From the NCBI GenBank assembly GCA_916700875.1, contig CAKAKS010000034.1, positions 18,546,506-18,610,505 of the forward strand: 64,000 nt of DNA, written 5' to 3'. The notes below the pieces were generated by a model. It was given only the letters and a program-made list of their open reading frames with translations, was not told the DNA's origin and did not search any database. Both the position numbers and the translations under genes were made by a program. Below are positions 35,757 to 47,148 of this stretch, one piece after another. Source of the stretch: Sebastes aleutianus. Lineage: Eukaryota; Chordata; Actinopteri; Perciformes; Sebastidae. Position 1 is the stretch's first letter, and each line of letters opens with the position of its first letter.

Positions 35757-36150
35757 ACCTCTCCTCTCCAATACAATCCAAACTTATTTATAAAGCACAT
35801 TTAAAAACAACAAAAGTTGTCCAAAGTGCTGTACAGTTAAACATAAAAACAACACAATAAAACACTAAGACCAATTTAAAACCAACAGGACATTAAGATA
35901 ATAAAAGTGTTAAGACCAATAGGAAAGGAAAAAGGATTAAAAAAAGGCAGCTCTCTCTTGCCAAGGAATAAAAGTACGTTTTGAGGTTTGATTTGAAAAC
36001 AGGCAGTGTGGGGGACAGCCGAACATGTGGAGGCAGAGCGTTCCAGAGCTTTTGGACGCTCGGTCACCCCTGAGCTTTAACTTTGAAGGTATGACAGGTA
36101 TGAGACAAACCATTTGAAAGCTGTACCGGGAACACCAATCCACAGCCTCA
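35757..36150 (+). mobile_element. interspersed repeat fragment ('atttataaagcaca' type)
   Basis: The start 'ccaatacaatccaaacttat' plus 'ttataaagcacatttaaaaa' is followed by 'aaagtgctgtacag', then 'cagagcgttccagagctttt'. This is the order of a common teleost repeat related in style to 34484-35600. It has no coding capacity. Confidence 0.55.
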
Positions 36151-37136
36151 GTCTATAATCAAGTCAACTATTCAAGTCTTAGTGAAGTTAAGGCATTGAA
36201 AGCAGATATTATGTAAGAGTTGAAGCACATATATCAATTTAAAGTGATACCCACAACATGCCACTTTAGTGCAACATCTGACATATCAGACTCAACGCTC
36301 ATGCCAACTTGTGTATTGTTGGTCTAACAACGACAACTGATGTTAGTTTGGCAGGATGTCACTTGCAGGTGATACAAGGTTTTCATGGGACTTTGTTAGC
36401 ATCAAGAGTTGTTGAGTCTGTCTCCCAGTTGCTCAGGAGTCATCAATCCACAAGAGCTGTATCTTGGACCCATGGTTAATCTCTCCACTATCCTGCTCTG
36501 TCAGGATAAGTAACAATACTAAGTCTTCATTTGCCTCCTCTTGCCGCTCGACTCCCTCATAAATAAACTAATTAACTCGGGCAGCGCTGGGTGTGTGTGA
36601 AGGAGACGTAAGCTGCCCTCACACACATCTTCACAGGGAAGCACAGACCTGGACGTGCACGTGTACTCGGAGATATATATCCCGAACACACACATACGCT
36701 CACATATTCTTGCCCGCTCACTCCTCCTTTCCTTCCACTCTGTCAGGTTGTGCGGAGGTCCAGATGAATACAAATCAGCCCTCTCCTGTCTGTCTGGGTT
36801 TAAGGGATTGCAGCTCGGTAAATAACCAGAAACAATGTGCGAACAAATGGAAGAAGAGATATCACACCGAACCAACAGATACGGGGATGAACAGTTGGGC
36901 AGCTCTCTCATGACACCATTAGTCATCAGTGGGAGGAAGATGTGTCGGAAATCCTACTTCAACCACAGGGACAGGGGCTTTATTTCAGGGATGATGATTC
37001 TTATCAAACATTTGTGGTTCTTACTGTATGAACTCACACGAATTCCCAAAGCCTGATGGCCCAGAGTTATTAGATAAATGAGAAAACATAATTTAAATGG
37101 GTTTAAAAGGGTCCAACAAGTGTCGTTCTTTTTGTG
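36151..37136. other. intergenic, no gene seen
   Basis: Open frames on both strands at 36519-36926 (135 and 106 codons) overlap each other, lack any recognisable domain and are likely chance. No repeat ends were found. Confidence 0.4.
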
Positions 37137-37870
37137 ATGCTAGTGGCGTTGCTGAAGGGATGGCAATGTCAGCCCACCACTTTGGTCCAGACTGAAATAT
37201 CTCAGTAACTGTTGGATGGATTGTCGTGAAATTTTGTACAGATATTCATGACCCCCAGAGAATGAATCACACATACTTTGGTGATCCCCTGACTTTTTCT
37301 GTAGAACCTGCAGCTAGTCAAAGTTTTAATTAATTCAGTGAAATATCGTGACATCTACTACATATATTGGTGCAAAATGTCTTACAACTATTCATTGCTC
37401 CCAGAGGCTGAATCCTGATGACTTTGGTAATCCCCTGAGGTTTCTTCTTTTGCACCACCATGAGGTTGACATTTTTGGTTCAGAGTGAAATGTCTCCACA
37501 ACTATTGGTTGGATTGCCATGAAATTTGGCATATGCATTAATGCCTCCTACAGGATGAATTGTAATAACTTTGGTGATTCCTTGACTTTTCATCTAGCGC
37601 CATCATCAGGTCAAAAAATTGAATTTGTCCCGTATTTTTGTTTATTATTAAACACCTGCAAAACCATCAGCCTCAGTTGAGCTTTGTATTCAGTGCTAAT
37701 TAGCAAACGTTAGTATGCTAGCATGCTAAACTAAGATGTTGAACATGGTAAACATTATACCTTCTAAACATCAGCATGTTAGCTTTGTTATTGTGAGGAT
37801 GTTAGGATGCTGACGTTAGCATTCAGCTCAAAGCACCGCTGTGTCCAAGCACAGCCTCACAGAAGTTGTG
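37137..37870 (+). repeat. teleost repeat with three degenerate internal copies ('gactgaaatatctcagtaac')
   Basis: A block of the form 'gaaatatctca.aactgttgg', 'ggattg.c.tgaaatttt', 'gatgaat', 'actttggtgat', 'cctgacttt' occurs at about 37190, again in reduced form at about 37340-37440, and at about 37480-37600. An A+T-rich tail with repeated 'agcatgctaa/agcatgttagc' and 'gctcaaagcaccgctgtg' follows. I know the whole as a widespread percomorph repeat; its class is unclear to me. Confidence 0.65.
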
Positions 37871-38575
37871 GGTTGTATTATCGCATTCTAATAAGTCACC
37901 CTTTAATTAAATAATTTAATAACGCTTTCTAGACCAGCAATAAGAACAACTTGATTTGTCTTTTTCAGCTCTTCGATTCGTCAGGAAGATCACACCAATG
38001 ACCTCTGACCTCTTGGAAAAGAGCTGCAAGGCATCCGAAACCAAAATCCTTTTGTTTATTCAGTTATTTATTCATACAGTAATTACTCTTCCAGAAGGTC
38101 AGAGGTCAAACAGTCTGCCGGAGCAAAGAGAAAGACAAAGCAAGTGTCACTCTGGAGGAAGATAAACAGCAGCCGAAGGGATTTTTGGCAAGTTGTCCTT
38201 CTTAATTGCTTATAAAGCATTAGTGAATCATTTATTAAGGATCCCCTCCACTAAAAAATGTGTTTTTTTATGGTTATGTCCCCTAAAATGTCTGACCTTG
38301 ACTATGCTGACTTGTATCCGAGCAAAGTTTATCACTAGAGAGGTGTTTTCACATTGCTCTACTGAAGCGGGAGATGTCTGTGCGCTTCCCTAAAATCTGA
38401 GATTTGAATGCTCCCCGGGCAAGCTAGACTTGGTACATCACAAATTCGTCATCCAATCGCTGTCTAATAGGCAAATGTTGACACATATCGACAGGGAAAC
38501 AGTCTTTTATACAACACTGGCGAAGCAACCTGAAACCTTTGCTTTAGTGAAAGTTCTGACAGCAAACATGATAGT

Positions 38576-38888
38576 GTAGGACTGCAACTAATGATTATTT
38601 TCATTGTTGATTAATCTGTTGATTATTTTCTTGATTAATTGATTCGTTGTTTGGTCTATAGAGATGACGTCCTCAAATGTCTTGTTTTTTCCACTACTAT
38701 TCAGTTTATTGTCATAGAGGAGTAAGGAAACCAGAAAATATTCAAATTTAAGAAGCTGGAATCAGAGAATTACAACTTTGTTTCTTAAAAATATTATTCA
38801 AACTGATTATTTGATTATCAGAATAGTTGCCGATTGATTTAATAGTTGACAACTAAACGATTACTCGATTAATCGTTGCAGCTAGAGT
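38576..38888. mobile_element. TIR repeat with GATTAATC-rich ends
   Basis: The left end 'actgcaactaatgattattt' pairs roughly with the right end 'cgattaatcgttgcagct'. Interior phrases 'gttgattaatctgttgatta' and 'ttgtttggtctatag' belong to a family I know from many teleosts. It is about 313 bp and non-coding. Confidence 0.7.
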
Positions 38889-38997
38889 GCAGTTTTGGGA
38901 TGTAAACCAGACCCTGGAGCTTCCCTCCCAACCTACTAAAAAATACCCCAAGATATTATTGTATGTTTCACAACCACCACTGCCAGTTTAATGTTAA

Positions 38998-39190
38998 TAA
39001 ACTAAGATTCAAGATTTAAGATGTTTATTGTCACGCCGGTTATACAAGTACAATCGTGTGAAATGCTTTTTGCTGGGAAGCTCCATTAAAATTAATAAGT
39101 TACATTACAATTATAAAAGGAAATACTTTGTACAAGGCATATTAAGAACATATACAATATATACAGTATAAGATATATGATTGAGGTATT
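38998..39190 (-). mobile_element. 3' tail of an L2-like LINE, minus strand
   Basis: On the minus strand it reads '...aagcatttcacacgattgta' then 'cttgtataac', 'gtgacaataaacatcttaaa' and 'tcttgaatctt'. That combination of an AATAAA-containing 3' UTR and a tail of 'tcttgaa'-type repeats is typical of fish L2. No ORF2 portion remains. Confidence 0.6.
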
Positions 39191-41160
39191 GCACTTGTTT
39201 ATTGCAGTTTTTGTGTGAGAAAGTGTCGTATGAATTATTTTAACAAACAACATAGGCAAATAAAAGATGCTTACTACACTTAACCATTCTGAAATGTCTG
39301 CTGGTCGCCGATTTTGGTGCACAACAGATTCCCTCATCTGAGTCAAACATGTATGAATATAGCCGATGTTTCTAACAGAGACAATAGACCAGAGGCCTAA
39401 ACTATACCTGCAGATCGCGAGCCGCCAACTTGGTACGCACTGCTCAACCTATAGCGTGTGCAGAGGAGGTGGGCGTGACAAGGCCAGATCCAGAATTTCT
39501 CAATGGGAGAGAAAGAGTGGATGTGCTTCCAGCCCCTTTTCAGAGTTTTGTTTAACTTTTTATGTGGGAAAATAAACAAAATATTAATCATAGCAGGGTA
39601 ATATTCTTATATACTTCAAAACGTGTCTGGAGGGGAACTTTAACGATTAACTGCACCATTAGTTCCAAGTTATTAATCCTTTATAAAGAGGGGTTTTCGA
39701 GAAAGTGATACCAGTCATTGTGTGAACTTGAGCATCAATGAGGCAACACTTCTTAAATTTTGAAATCCTCAGTTTGCTCATCAGCTTCATAGTGAATTAT
39801 ACAGTCTACCTGATAATTATCTGGACTTTATTAGTGTATCTCATATCAGCATGACGCAGCAGTAAGTCCCTGATTGAGTCTCCTATATGGGGAGCAGATA
39901 ATGACTGCAATGCTGTATATTCCCTCATGATACTGTTTTTACTTCCTCAGCAAATCGCTTCCTCTACATCTACCAAAGACTCCAAAATAACCCTCCTCCT
40001 CCTTCTCCTCCTCCTCCTCTGGGAAACAGATATTATACAAAAAGCCAATCTATTGCAAAAAGCCCTGACAGAAATCTTATACATTATTTTTGGGGAGTGC
40101 AGAGAAAGAGTAAGAGTGGGGGGAAAGGTAATCCATTTTAATAGAGCTGTCGTCGTATTATTGGCAACTTTCTCGCGCACCTCTTTTGAGTTTCATATAA
40201 GACACTACATGCGGTAAGAGTGTGTGTGTCAGCACAATACTGTAAATAATAAAAGAGCCACAGTAGCGAAAGGAAACTGTAAGTCTTGAAAAAGCTTTGA
40301 GGGGAGAGAATATTTATTCACTTTAATGATCAAGCCCTTTATTGACTTTTTGGAAAATCCAATATTCAGCCTGCAAGCCAGTGAGAATCTTTCTCATCAC
40401 ACTGCAATTTCACGATGATCTCTGGGACTATAAGCATTTATAACCTTCGAACAGGGCACATACAGACATCTCCACAGACCTAAATGTAGACGATGATGTA
40501 CTGTATATGTACATACGTTCACACATAACTCACGTATTGCCTTTAAAGTGAATCATAGATCACAAATAAATGTGCGTCACGAGTCATCTGTACCTGATTA
40601 CTTTCTGTCATCACATTTCCAGAGGTGGACAGCATACAGATGAGCACAAATGCATGACGTTCACATCCATATGGCTGTGTACATACGCACGTATGGAAAC
40701 GTAAACCGTCTGTCACCTTTGTCTCCGGTCACACCTGGCTTTCTTTTCTCTTGTTCCCAATGTCATATGCTGTTGGCCCTCATCACACTGCAGTAGCCAA
40801 GGATGAGACAAAACATGATTTTGTCTGGCAGCCAGTTTCTGGCACTGCATTGATACATGGTAATCCAGCTGTCAGCGGGGAGCTGGAGGGGGAAGAGCTG
40901 CAATATAGGGAGGAGAGGAGGAACACAAAGAGAGAAACAAAGACAGGAGGATGGAGAAGGTAAAAGAAATAAGTGGAAAAACAGGTAACACAAATACAAT
41001 ATACGGGAGATGGTTTGTAGTTTTGCAAAATTACAGAAGACATGTGGAGCACCATCAATGGATCCAGTGGAGAGCTGGCAGTGCAGAAATAACAACCTGC
41101 TAGTAAAAGAGACGTACCTTAAAATGATTGCTGTAATAAGGGTAGATTGGTTCATTGATG
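39191..41160. other. intergenic, no gene seen
   Basis: A (CTC)n/(CTT)n tract is at about 39989-40020 and purine-rich sequence at about 40880-40975. The latter gives spurious long frames on the opposite strand (40763-41179). No exon was recognised. Confidence 0.4.
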
Positions 41161-41164
41161 TTAA

Positions 41165-42176
41165 AGCGGCTATAATCAATATTTTCCCATTAATGCATCA
41201 CGTGTTGACTTGTACAATATGTGAAGGGGTTGCTCGTTGTGGTGAGCCAACATCAGCTGCTCTGCTGTTCCGTGTTTCTTCAGATTACTGTTTTAATTCA
41301 CTCTAACCGCTCTCATCAGCGTCGTTTTCGACCACAGCAGGCAGCTGTTTTCGACAAAAAAAGCTTTGATAAACCCACTGAACCCTAGCAATGGCTATGA
41401 CCAAATGGCGTACGGACAAAATTAGCAACTAGCTGGTGAACAAAGTGGAGCATTCTGCAGCTAAAGAGACAGATATTTCCCTCAGGAGTTGGTGGAGACC
41501 AAAAACGGAGATAAAAGGAGAGTGATTACTGCAGGATACATAAACAGGCAACTGTTTGCTAACCAACTTAAAGTCTAGTGTGTAACATTTCGGAGGATCT
41601 ATTAGCAGAAATGGAATATAATATTCACAACTATGTTTTCATTAGTGTATAATCACCTAAAACTAAGAATCGTTGTGTTTTCGTTACCTTAGAATGAGCC
41701 CTTCATATCTACATAGGGAGCCGGTCCTCTTCACAGAGTCCGCCATGTTTATACAGTAGCCCAGAACGGACAAACCAAACACCGGTTCTAGAGAGAGTCC
41801 TTCACATTTTTACGTTACCTGAAGGACATCGTAGTTCTCCGACAAGCTTGTGAAACTGTGGTAACGTGAGCCGCAGAGTGCAAAACCGTGGTACCGCCAA
41901 CTGGCGTATGAATTCTGTTGTTACTAAAGTAGTGTTATTATGGTAAGGATGACATCCAAGCGAGGCGAACAGTGTTAATACGGTTTTGCACTCTGCAGCT
42001 CACGTTACCGCAGTCCTGAAAGGGAGGAGTGAGCGGAGGGGTACTCAGTTGGTTGCAATCTGCAACCACACCACTAGATGCAGCCAAATCCTACACACTG
42101 TATCTTTAAAAAGGCCTGTTGTGTTTAGCTTGTTTCTGCTGCCCCCAAGTGGCCAAATAAATCTGTCATTGCAGCC
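41165..42176 (+). mobile_element. TTAA-type element, family G copy 1, hosting a nested family X copy
   Basis: TTAA at 41161-41164 and TTGA (one change) at 42177-42180 bound it. The left end AGCGGCTATAATCAATATT matches the left end of the element at 46165. Shared landmarks are 'ttagcaactag', 'gcagctaaagag' and 'aggagttggtggagaccaaa'. The family X element 41572-42105 sits inside with its own TTAA pair, and family G sequence ('ctgcccccaagtggcc') resumes after it. Confidence 0.7.
41572..42105 (-). mobile_element. TTAA-flanked non-autonomous transposon, family X copy 3 (nested)
   Basis: TTAA at 41568-41571 and 42106-42109 flank it. The ends are AGTCTAGTGTGTAACATTT and CACACTGTATCT. It is inverted relative to the copy at 3841-4360. 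It shares with that copy 'ctctctagaaccgg'-type sequence, 'gcaaaaccgtggtaccgcc' and 'ttgcaatctgcaaccacacc'. Confidence 0.85.
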
Positions 42177-43269
42177 TTGAACTGAGAGGTCTGATATTTT
42201 TAGTTCAACATGACCCAATAAGCTACAAATTGGAGCTTGGAAAAGTAATTAGCTCAGACAACATGTGCTTATAGCTAACTAGGAAGCAGTCTCATTTTGT
42301 AATCAGTGCTATTGTTGGCATGCAAATGCTAACTGCTGGTGAAGTAAATTTCCACTAGACAAGTTATCTGATGTGCAAATCCTCTGTTTATGTAGATTTG
42401 CTGTCCATATACTTTTAGCTAACCTATCAAAATGTAAGAAATAGACAGTTCCTAGGTAAACTCATTATTAACTGTGTATTTGTTGTTGAGACAGCAAAGT
42501 TTGATGTGTAGAAGTGCAGTCAGCTGTTTACTGCAGTCGCTCCTCACTGACATTCAGGCCTGGAAGAGCCAACTTCCATGCTGGTAATTGTCTCGCTCAT
42601 AGACACGACAGAACATGATCCTGGAACCCAACACTTGATTATCAGCTGAGCAGGCAAGATAAATTCATCACCATCTCCTGACCATCAGCAGCACTGAACG
42701 ATTGCCAGCAAAGCGTTCGTGTGCAGATAAATTTGAGATATTTCATTAATGTCACTTGGAATATGTTCAGCTCCTGTGTTCACCAACCCACGGTTATAAT
42801 ACCAATCACACAGCGGTGCATAAATACACTAAATTATCCTGCTATGATAGTGAGCGAAGCTATCAGGAGACAAGCTGTCTGCACTCATGAAATATCTCCA
42901 GTCTCAGTATTGATGATGTATTGATTTTGCAGTTAGATGTTGAGGTTGATTTGATGGCAAATGTCCAGTGAAAGCTTTCAATTAAGATTCTTCTTGAGCA
43001 AATTTGATATTTCCTTAATCCAAAACTGACGTCTTAACCACAAAAGGCTATCAAGCCTTTCAAAAAAAGTGTAGAAATGGGCAAAGCACATGCTTAATTA
43101 TATACAATGTGGTTAGCAGGCCTATATAATACACCTCATGTGAATTAATGATTCCTAGAGGAGCGATCTCATCAGGCCCTGCACTCAAGTTGGACATTGC
43201 TTTTATAAGTGGTTCTACCACGTTGCAAACAATTCTTGTATTGGCATTTGTAATGGCTATATCTCTTTG
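42177..43269. other. intergenic, no gene seen
   Basis: AT-rich sequence. No repeats with recognisable ends and no exon-like open frame were found. Confidence 0.4.
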
Positions 43270-43273
43270 TTAA

Positions 43274-43751
43274 AGGGGACCTATTATGCTTTTGTGCGTT
43301 TTCCCTTTTCTTTAGTGTGTTATATCGTTTTTTTTGTGCATGTAAAAGGTCTGCAAAGTAACAAAGCCCAAAGTTCACACGAAAGGGAGTTACTCTCCCT
43401 CACAGAAACACTGCTCCTGAACTGCCTGAAACGCTTTGCTTGAAGTCCCGCCTTTTCTTCTGTAACGTGGTGATGTAACCAAGTAACATATTTGCAAAAT
43501 ACCTGCCTAGCGGCTAGTTTGGCATGCCTTCTAACAAAGCTAGTTAGAGTGGAGCTGGAGCAGAGTCCGAAGAGTTTGGTTCGGTTGACCAATCACAGTA
43601 GACTGGGCTTTTCAGGTGGGCGGGGCAGAAGCTCAAACAGAGCGTTTCAGACAGAGGGTGAAAAATAAAGCGCCTTTGAACATTAAAGCATGTAAACATG
43701 TTCTGGTAGAAATACAATTATGCACCTGAAAATAAGCACAATAGTTCCTCT
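43274..43751. mobile_element. TTAA-flanked MITE, family C copy 2
   Basis: TTAA at 43270-43273 and 43752-43755 flank AGGGGACCTATTATGC and ATAGTTCCTCT. It aligns end to end with the copy at 24079-24587 in the same orientation, including 'aagtcccgccttttcttc' and 'gagcgtttcagacagaggg'. Confidence 0.9.
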
Positions 43752-43799
43752 TTAAAGCCTGTACACTTTGCATCACTACTTCTTACTACAATTCTCAAT

Positions 43800-44336
43800 T
43801 TATGACTCAATTGTTGTTCGTCTCTGATTTCGTATTAGATCCAAATCTAGTTTTCCCATGTTAACATCACTTACAATACTATATTGGATATGGTGTTGCT
43901 GTCCTGTTGAAAACCATGTATCTATCTGTATGTATGACAATGTATGTTTCATATAATCCAATGGGTTTTTAGATGTTTTATTTAGTTTAAAAAGTAGGAG
44001 AGTTTTCTTAATCAATAAAGGAACACCTAGAATAACCAAATTTGGACATCTGTGGTTTTCACTAGAGGGCAATGATGTTGATACGTGATCTGTTAATCGG
44101 CAAATTGTGTTACAGGGCAAGTACTTGACCTGTTGGATATTTAAATGGGTAAAATGGGCAACTACAGGCTCAGTGATGATGTGGAAAGGGGGGTGGTGGT
44201 TGGGGTTAGATAGCATGGACCTATAAAGGAGCCTATATACTGGAGGTGGGATAATCCAGGCAAGCTCAAATAAAGTTACTCCTGTTGAGGGGTGGTCTGC
44301 AGCTACCATGCTACTCAGTTTCAGTGTAAATGACAC
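43800..44336 (-). CDS. 178-codon open frame of unknown origin, doubtful as a gene
   Basis: This is the longest open frame not made of tandem repeats. The translation starts MSFTLKLSSMVAADHPSTG and shows no domain, signal peptide or membrane segment I recognise. The plus strand of the same DNA has a TATA-like CTATAAAGG at about 44221 and AATAAAG at about 44269, an arrangement seen in LTRs, and a tryptophan-rich plus-strand frame broken by stops. It may be a decayed retroelement, or chance. There is no splice or Kozak support for a host gene. Confidence 0.15.
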   Translation of the reverse strand: MSFTLKLSSMVAADHPSTGVTLFELAWIIPPPVYRLLYRSMLSNPNHHPPFHIITEPVVAHFTHLNIQQVKYLPCNTICRLTDHVSTSLPSSENHRCPNLVILGVPLLIKKTLLLFKLNKTSKNPLDYMKHTLSYIQIDTWFSTGQQHHIQYSIVSDVNMGKLDLDLIRNQRRTTIES

Positions 44337-46160
44337 ATTTGCGTCAAAATGTATTCTGAAATATCAAAAGATTATTATAACATGAAAAACAACAGTTTTT
44401 TTTGCAATTCATTCCGGTTGTTTTGTTTAACAAAAAGGAAAGGGAAAAACTCTGAAGTTAAATCCTGTCAATGTATTTCAGATTGTAAGATGTTTACTCA
44501 GGATAAAACTCAGTCTGCATGACATGGCTGTACAGATTTGAAAGTTTTCTGTTTACTCTGTTTTTCCTTGCTGTAGTAGCGGAGCACAGTTGGCATACAC
44601 AAACACACTTAGCAGCACTTAACTCCCCACGGATACATATTGAGCCGCACCAAAACAAGTGGTGGTGGTGAAAATCCTGAGGCAGTACCAAACAAACAAG
44701 AACAGCAACGTCTGCGGCATGTTGAACAGGCTGCCGGTCTGTATATGCTCGGCTCCGATCAATAGGGGTCAGGTCAAAGCAATAATGACAACTAATATTT
44801 GGAGCGCCGTCTGCTCTATAGACAGCATAACTCCATGTCCAGAATTAGTGTGGCAGCATGAAGCATTAACGGCAGTGTTGTGGAGCCCTGAGGAGGGCAC
44901 TGTGGAGACGTGGACAGAAAGTCTGGATTTAAAGGATACAGTTCAGCCGCACAGTTGATCAGACTGAAGCTCTGCTCTAATGGGGGCCATGGGATTGACT
45001 TATTATGCATCTTGATAACTTCCTCTGGCTCAAGGGATGCAAAATGAACATTGTACATGGGCAATAAATACACACAAAGGATGGATATTATTTTTTAAAG
45101 AAAAGTACATGGATTTCCCAGCAATACAAATTTCTGCCACGTATACTTGAATTGAGAGGGTATAAAGTGGATGGACACCTCAATACAAGCTGCTTAAAAA
45201 ACTCATTTATTTTTCTTCTTTCAATGGATATTCACATGGTGGCATTGTCTACTAATAAAGAAGGCAAGATGTGTGTATTATAAATCAATATTAACACTCT
45301 CTTTGTTTGTTTGTTTGTGTGTGTGAATGAGTAATAGAAGCTGATTGGACAGAAAACGAATCAATACATGGAGTGGAAGGGCAGATGAGGAGCAGATACT
45401 CATTTCTGAAGGCGTTACATATCATGTAATATACAATATTGATGATTTTTTGTAAACCATGTCAATCATGTACAGCGCCATCATAGAATCCAATGACTAG
45501 CCTGTGCAAAAAATGACTAGCTTAAAGAAAAATACGTTAAACATTATTTCTGTAGTGAGATCTGTTCAGTATTGTAACCCTCAATAGTCTGATAAGGTAG
45601 ATTTTCAACCAAAATGTAGTTTAACATGACACAAAATGGTCTCGTCTTTTGTCTGTGCTTCATATTATGGTAATAACATTTACATGTGGATATTTTTTGT
45701 GGATTTTATTTGGATTTTTGGCTATATTTGGGGGAAGGGAAGCAGTGTGCATTAATAAATAGCATGTAGAAAACACACCGTGTGTGTGTGGTTGAAGAGG
45801 AGATAGATGCTGCATGGATGGACAATAATCAATAGATGGAGTGCACAGCAGATGAATAGAGCAGATACTCATTTTTGAGGTAAACAGCCGCTCGATTATT
45901 GTGAGCAATTGAGTGTGTGATTGATTATTAAGCATACTCAGAGGAGACTACAGCAGAGCCACAGTGAGACTATACCGTTCCTGCCGTTGGTCCAGAGGCA
46001 ATGTTTGTCACGGTTGTGGAAAATTCATATTTTCTACTGTGTGAACCTATTCATATTGTGGAGCTGGAGCTCACAGTTGTTTAAGCACTGCTTAAAATGT
46101 TTCCCTTTGACTCGTGAAAGATAGAGTTTACTTAGCTGCTATCATATATTGTAAGGCTAG
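44337..46160. other. intergenic, no gene seen
   Basis: A (GTTT)n/(GT)n tract is at about 45304-45324. No repeat ends or exon-like structure were noticed. Confidence 0.4.
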
Positions 46161-46164
46161 TTAA

Positions 46165-47144
46165 AGCTGCTATAATCACTATACTTGCAGCAGGCAGCTA
46201 TTTTCATTGAAAAGCTAAAAAAAAAAAAAAAACTGTGTGCTATTGCTCAGCACCAAGCAAGAGAGACACACATTTAGTTTGCCAGAAAAATATTTAGTAT
46301 GTATAGTACACCAGGATGTCCTACTGCATCTGGTTGCATTTTGCAGTATGCAAGCCAGCATGCTTTTCTGATTATTCTGACCCACAATCCTCTGCACAGC
46401 GGATATATAAGCACAAGGGTCAAAGTTCAACACGCAATGTTATGACGAAGTAGTATGTCCCAATTGTATGCATACTGTATGCAACAGTATACTTTGTATA
46501 GTATGATTTGGAACGCAACCACAGTTAGCAACTAGTTGATGAACTTCATAGCGGAGCATTCAGCAGCTAAAGAGCTGTATATTCTGCTAAGGAGTTGGTG
46601 GAGACCAAAACGGAGCTAAAAGGAGAGTGAATGTAGACTTTGATTCATTGGGTGGCCAGAAACACGACTCCAAATGAATGCTATGTTGCTCCGTATGCTA
46701 GGTGTGTACAAGGCAATGTTTGTTGTCGGCAAATCACAATCGGTTAGTTTCTTTGTGTAATTTTGTGACTCATATTCACCAAAGTCACACAATAGCACAA
46801 ACAAACTAACTGGTCTGGTGGCTTTGGTGAGAGTAGATGGATACAATGACTTGAGTTCCCCGTCAGAAAGGGCTGTCTGACGACAAAGTAAACAGATGGA
46901 AATATTCTAAATATGGCATACACTTAAACTGATATTGACTTTTTTAGGTGAGCCTTTCTTTTAGGTGGCTAAAATACGTTTTGCTGCCGGCCCCGTCCAC
47001 AGCAGTACATCACTTTGGTTCCGTGCGGTAATTCCTGTCTGTTTCTCCAAACTAAGGGCGTGCGGACCGCCATACTGTAGGTAATACACTGACTATGGAT
47101 AAGTACCTCATAAAACCTCACTCTAAAACACCGAAATTGTCCCT
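46165..47144. mobile_element. TTAA-flanked element, family G copy 2, with a nested 'TACT' repeat
   Basis: TTAA at 46161-46164 and 47145-47148 flank the ends AGCTGCTATAATCA and AAATTGTCCCT. The left part matches family G copy 1 (41165). A 'TACT'-family repeat occupies about 46275-46520, breaking the 'aaaagct...ttagcaactag' continuity seen there. The remaining right part (46620-47144) is known to me as the body of a common percomorph repeat. A poly-A run of 17 is at about 46210-46226. Confidence 0.75.
46275..46520. repeat. 'TACT' family repeat, copy 3 (nested)
   Basis: It shares ordered phrases with 27495-27790: 'ccaggatgtcct', 'gccagcatgcttttctgatt', 'attctgacccaca', 'gtatgtcccaattgtatgc'. 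It ends near 'tttggaacgcaacc', resembling the right end of the copy at 16839-17359 ('tttcggacgcaac'). Confidence 0.7.
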
Positions 47145-47148
47145 TTAA

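Noticed and set aside
36519..36926. 135-codon minus-strand frame opposite a 106-codon plus-strand frame
   Set aside because: No recognisable domain, no promoter or splice context, and mutual overlap points to chance.
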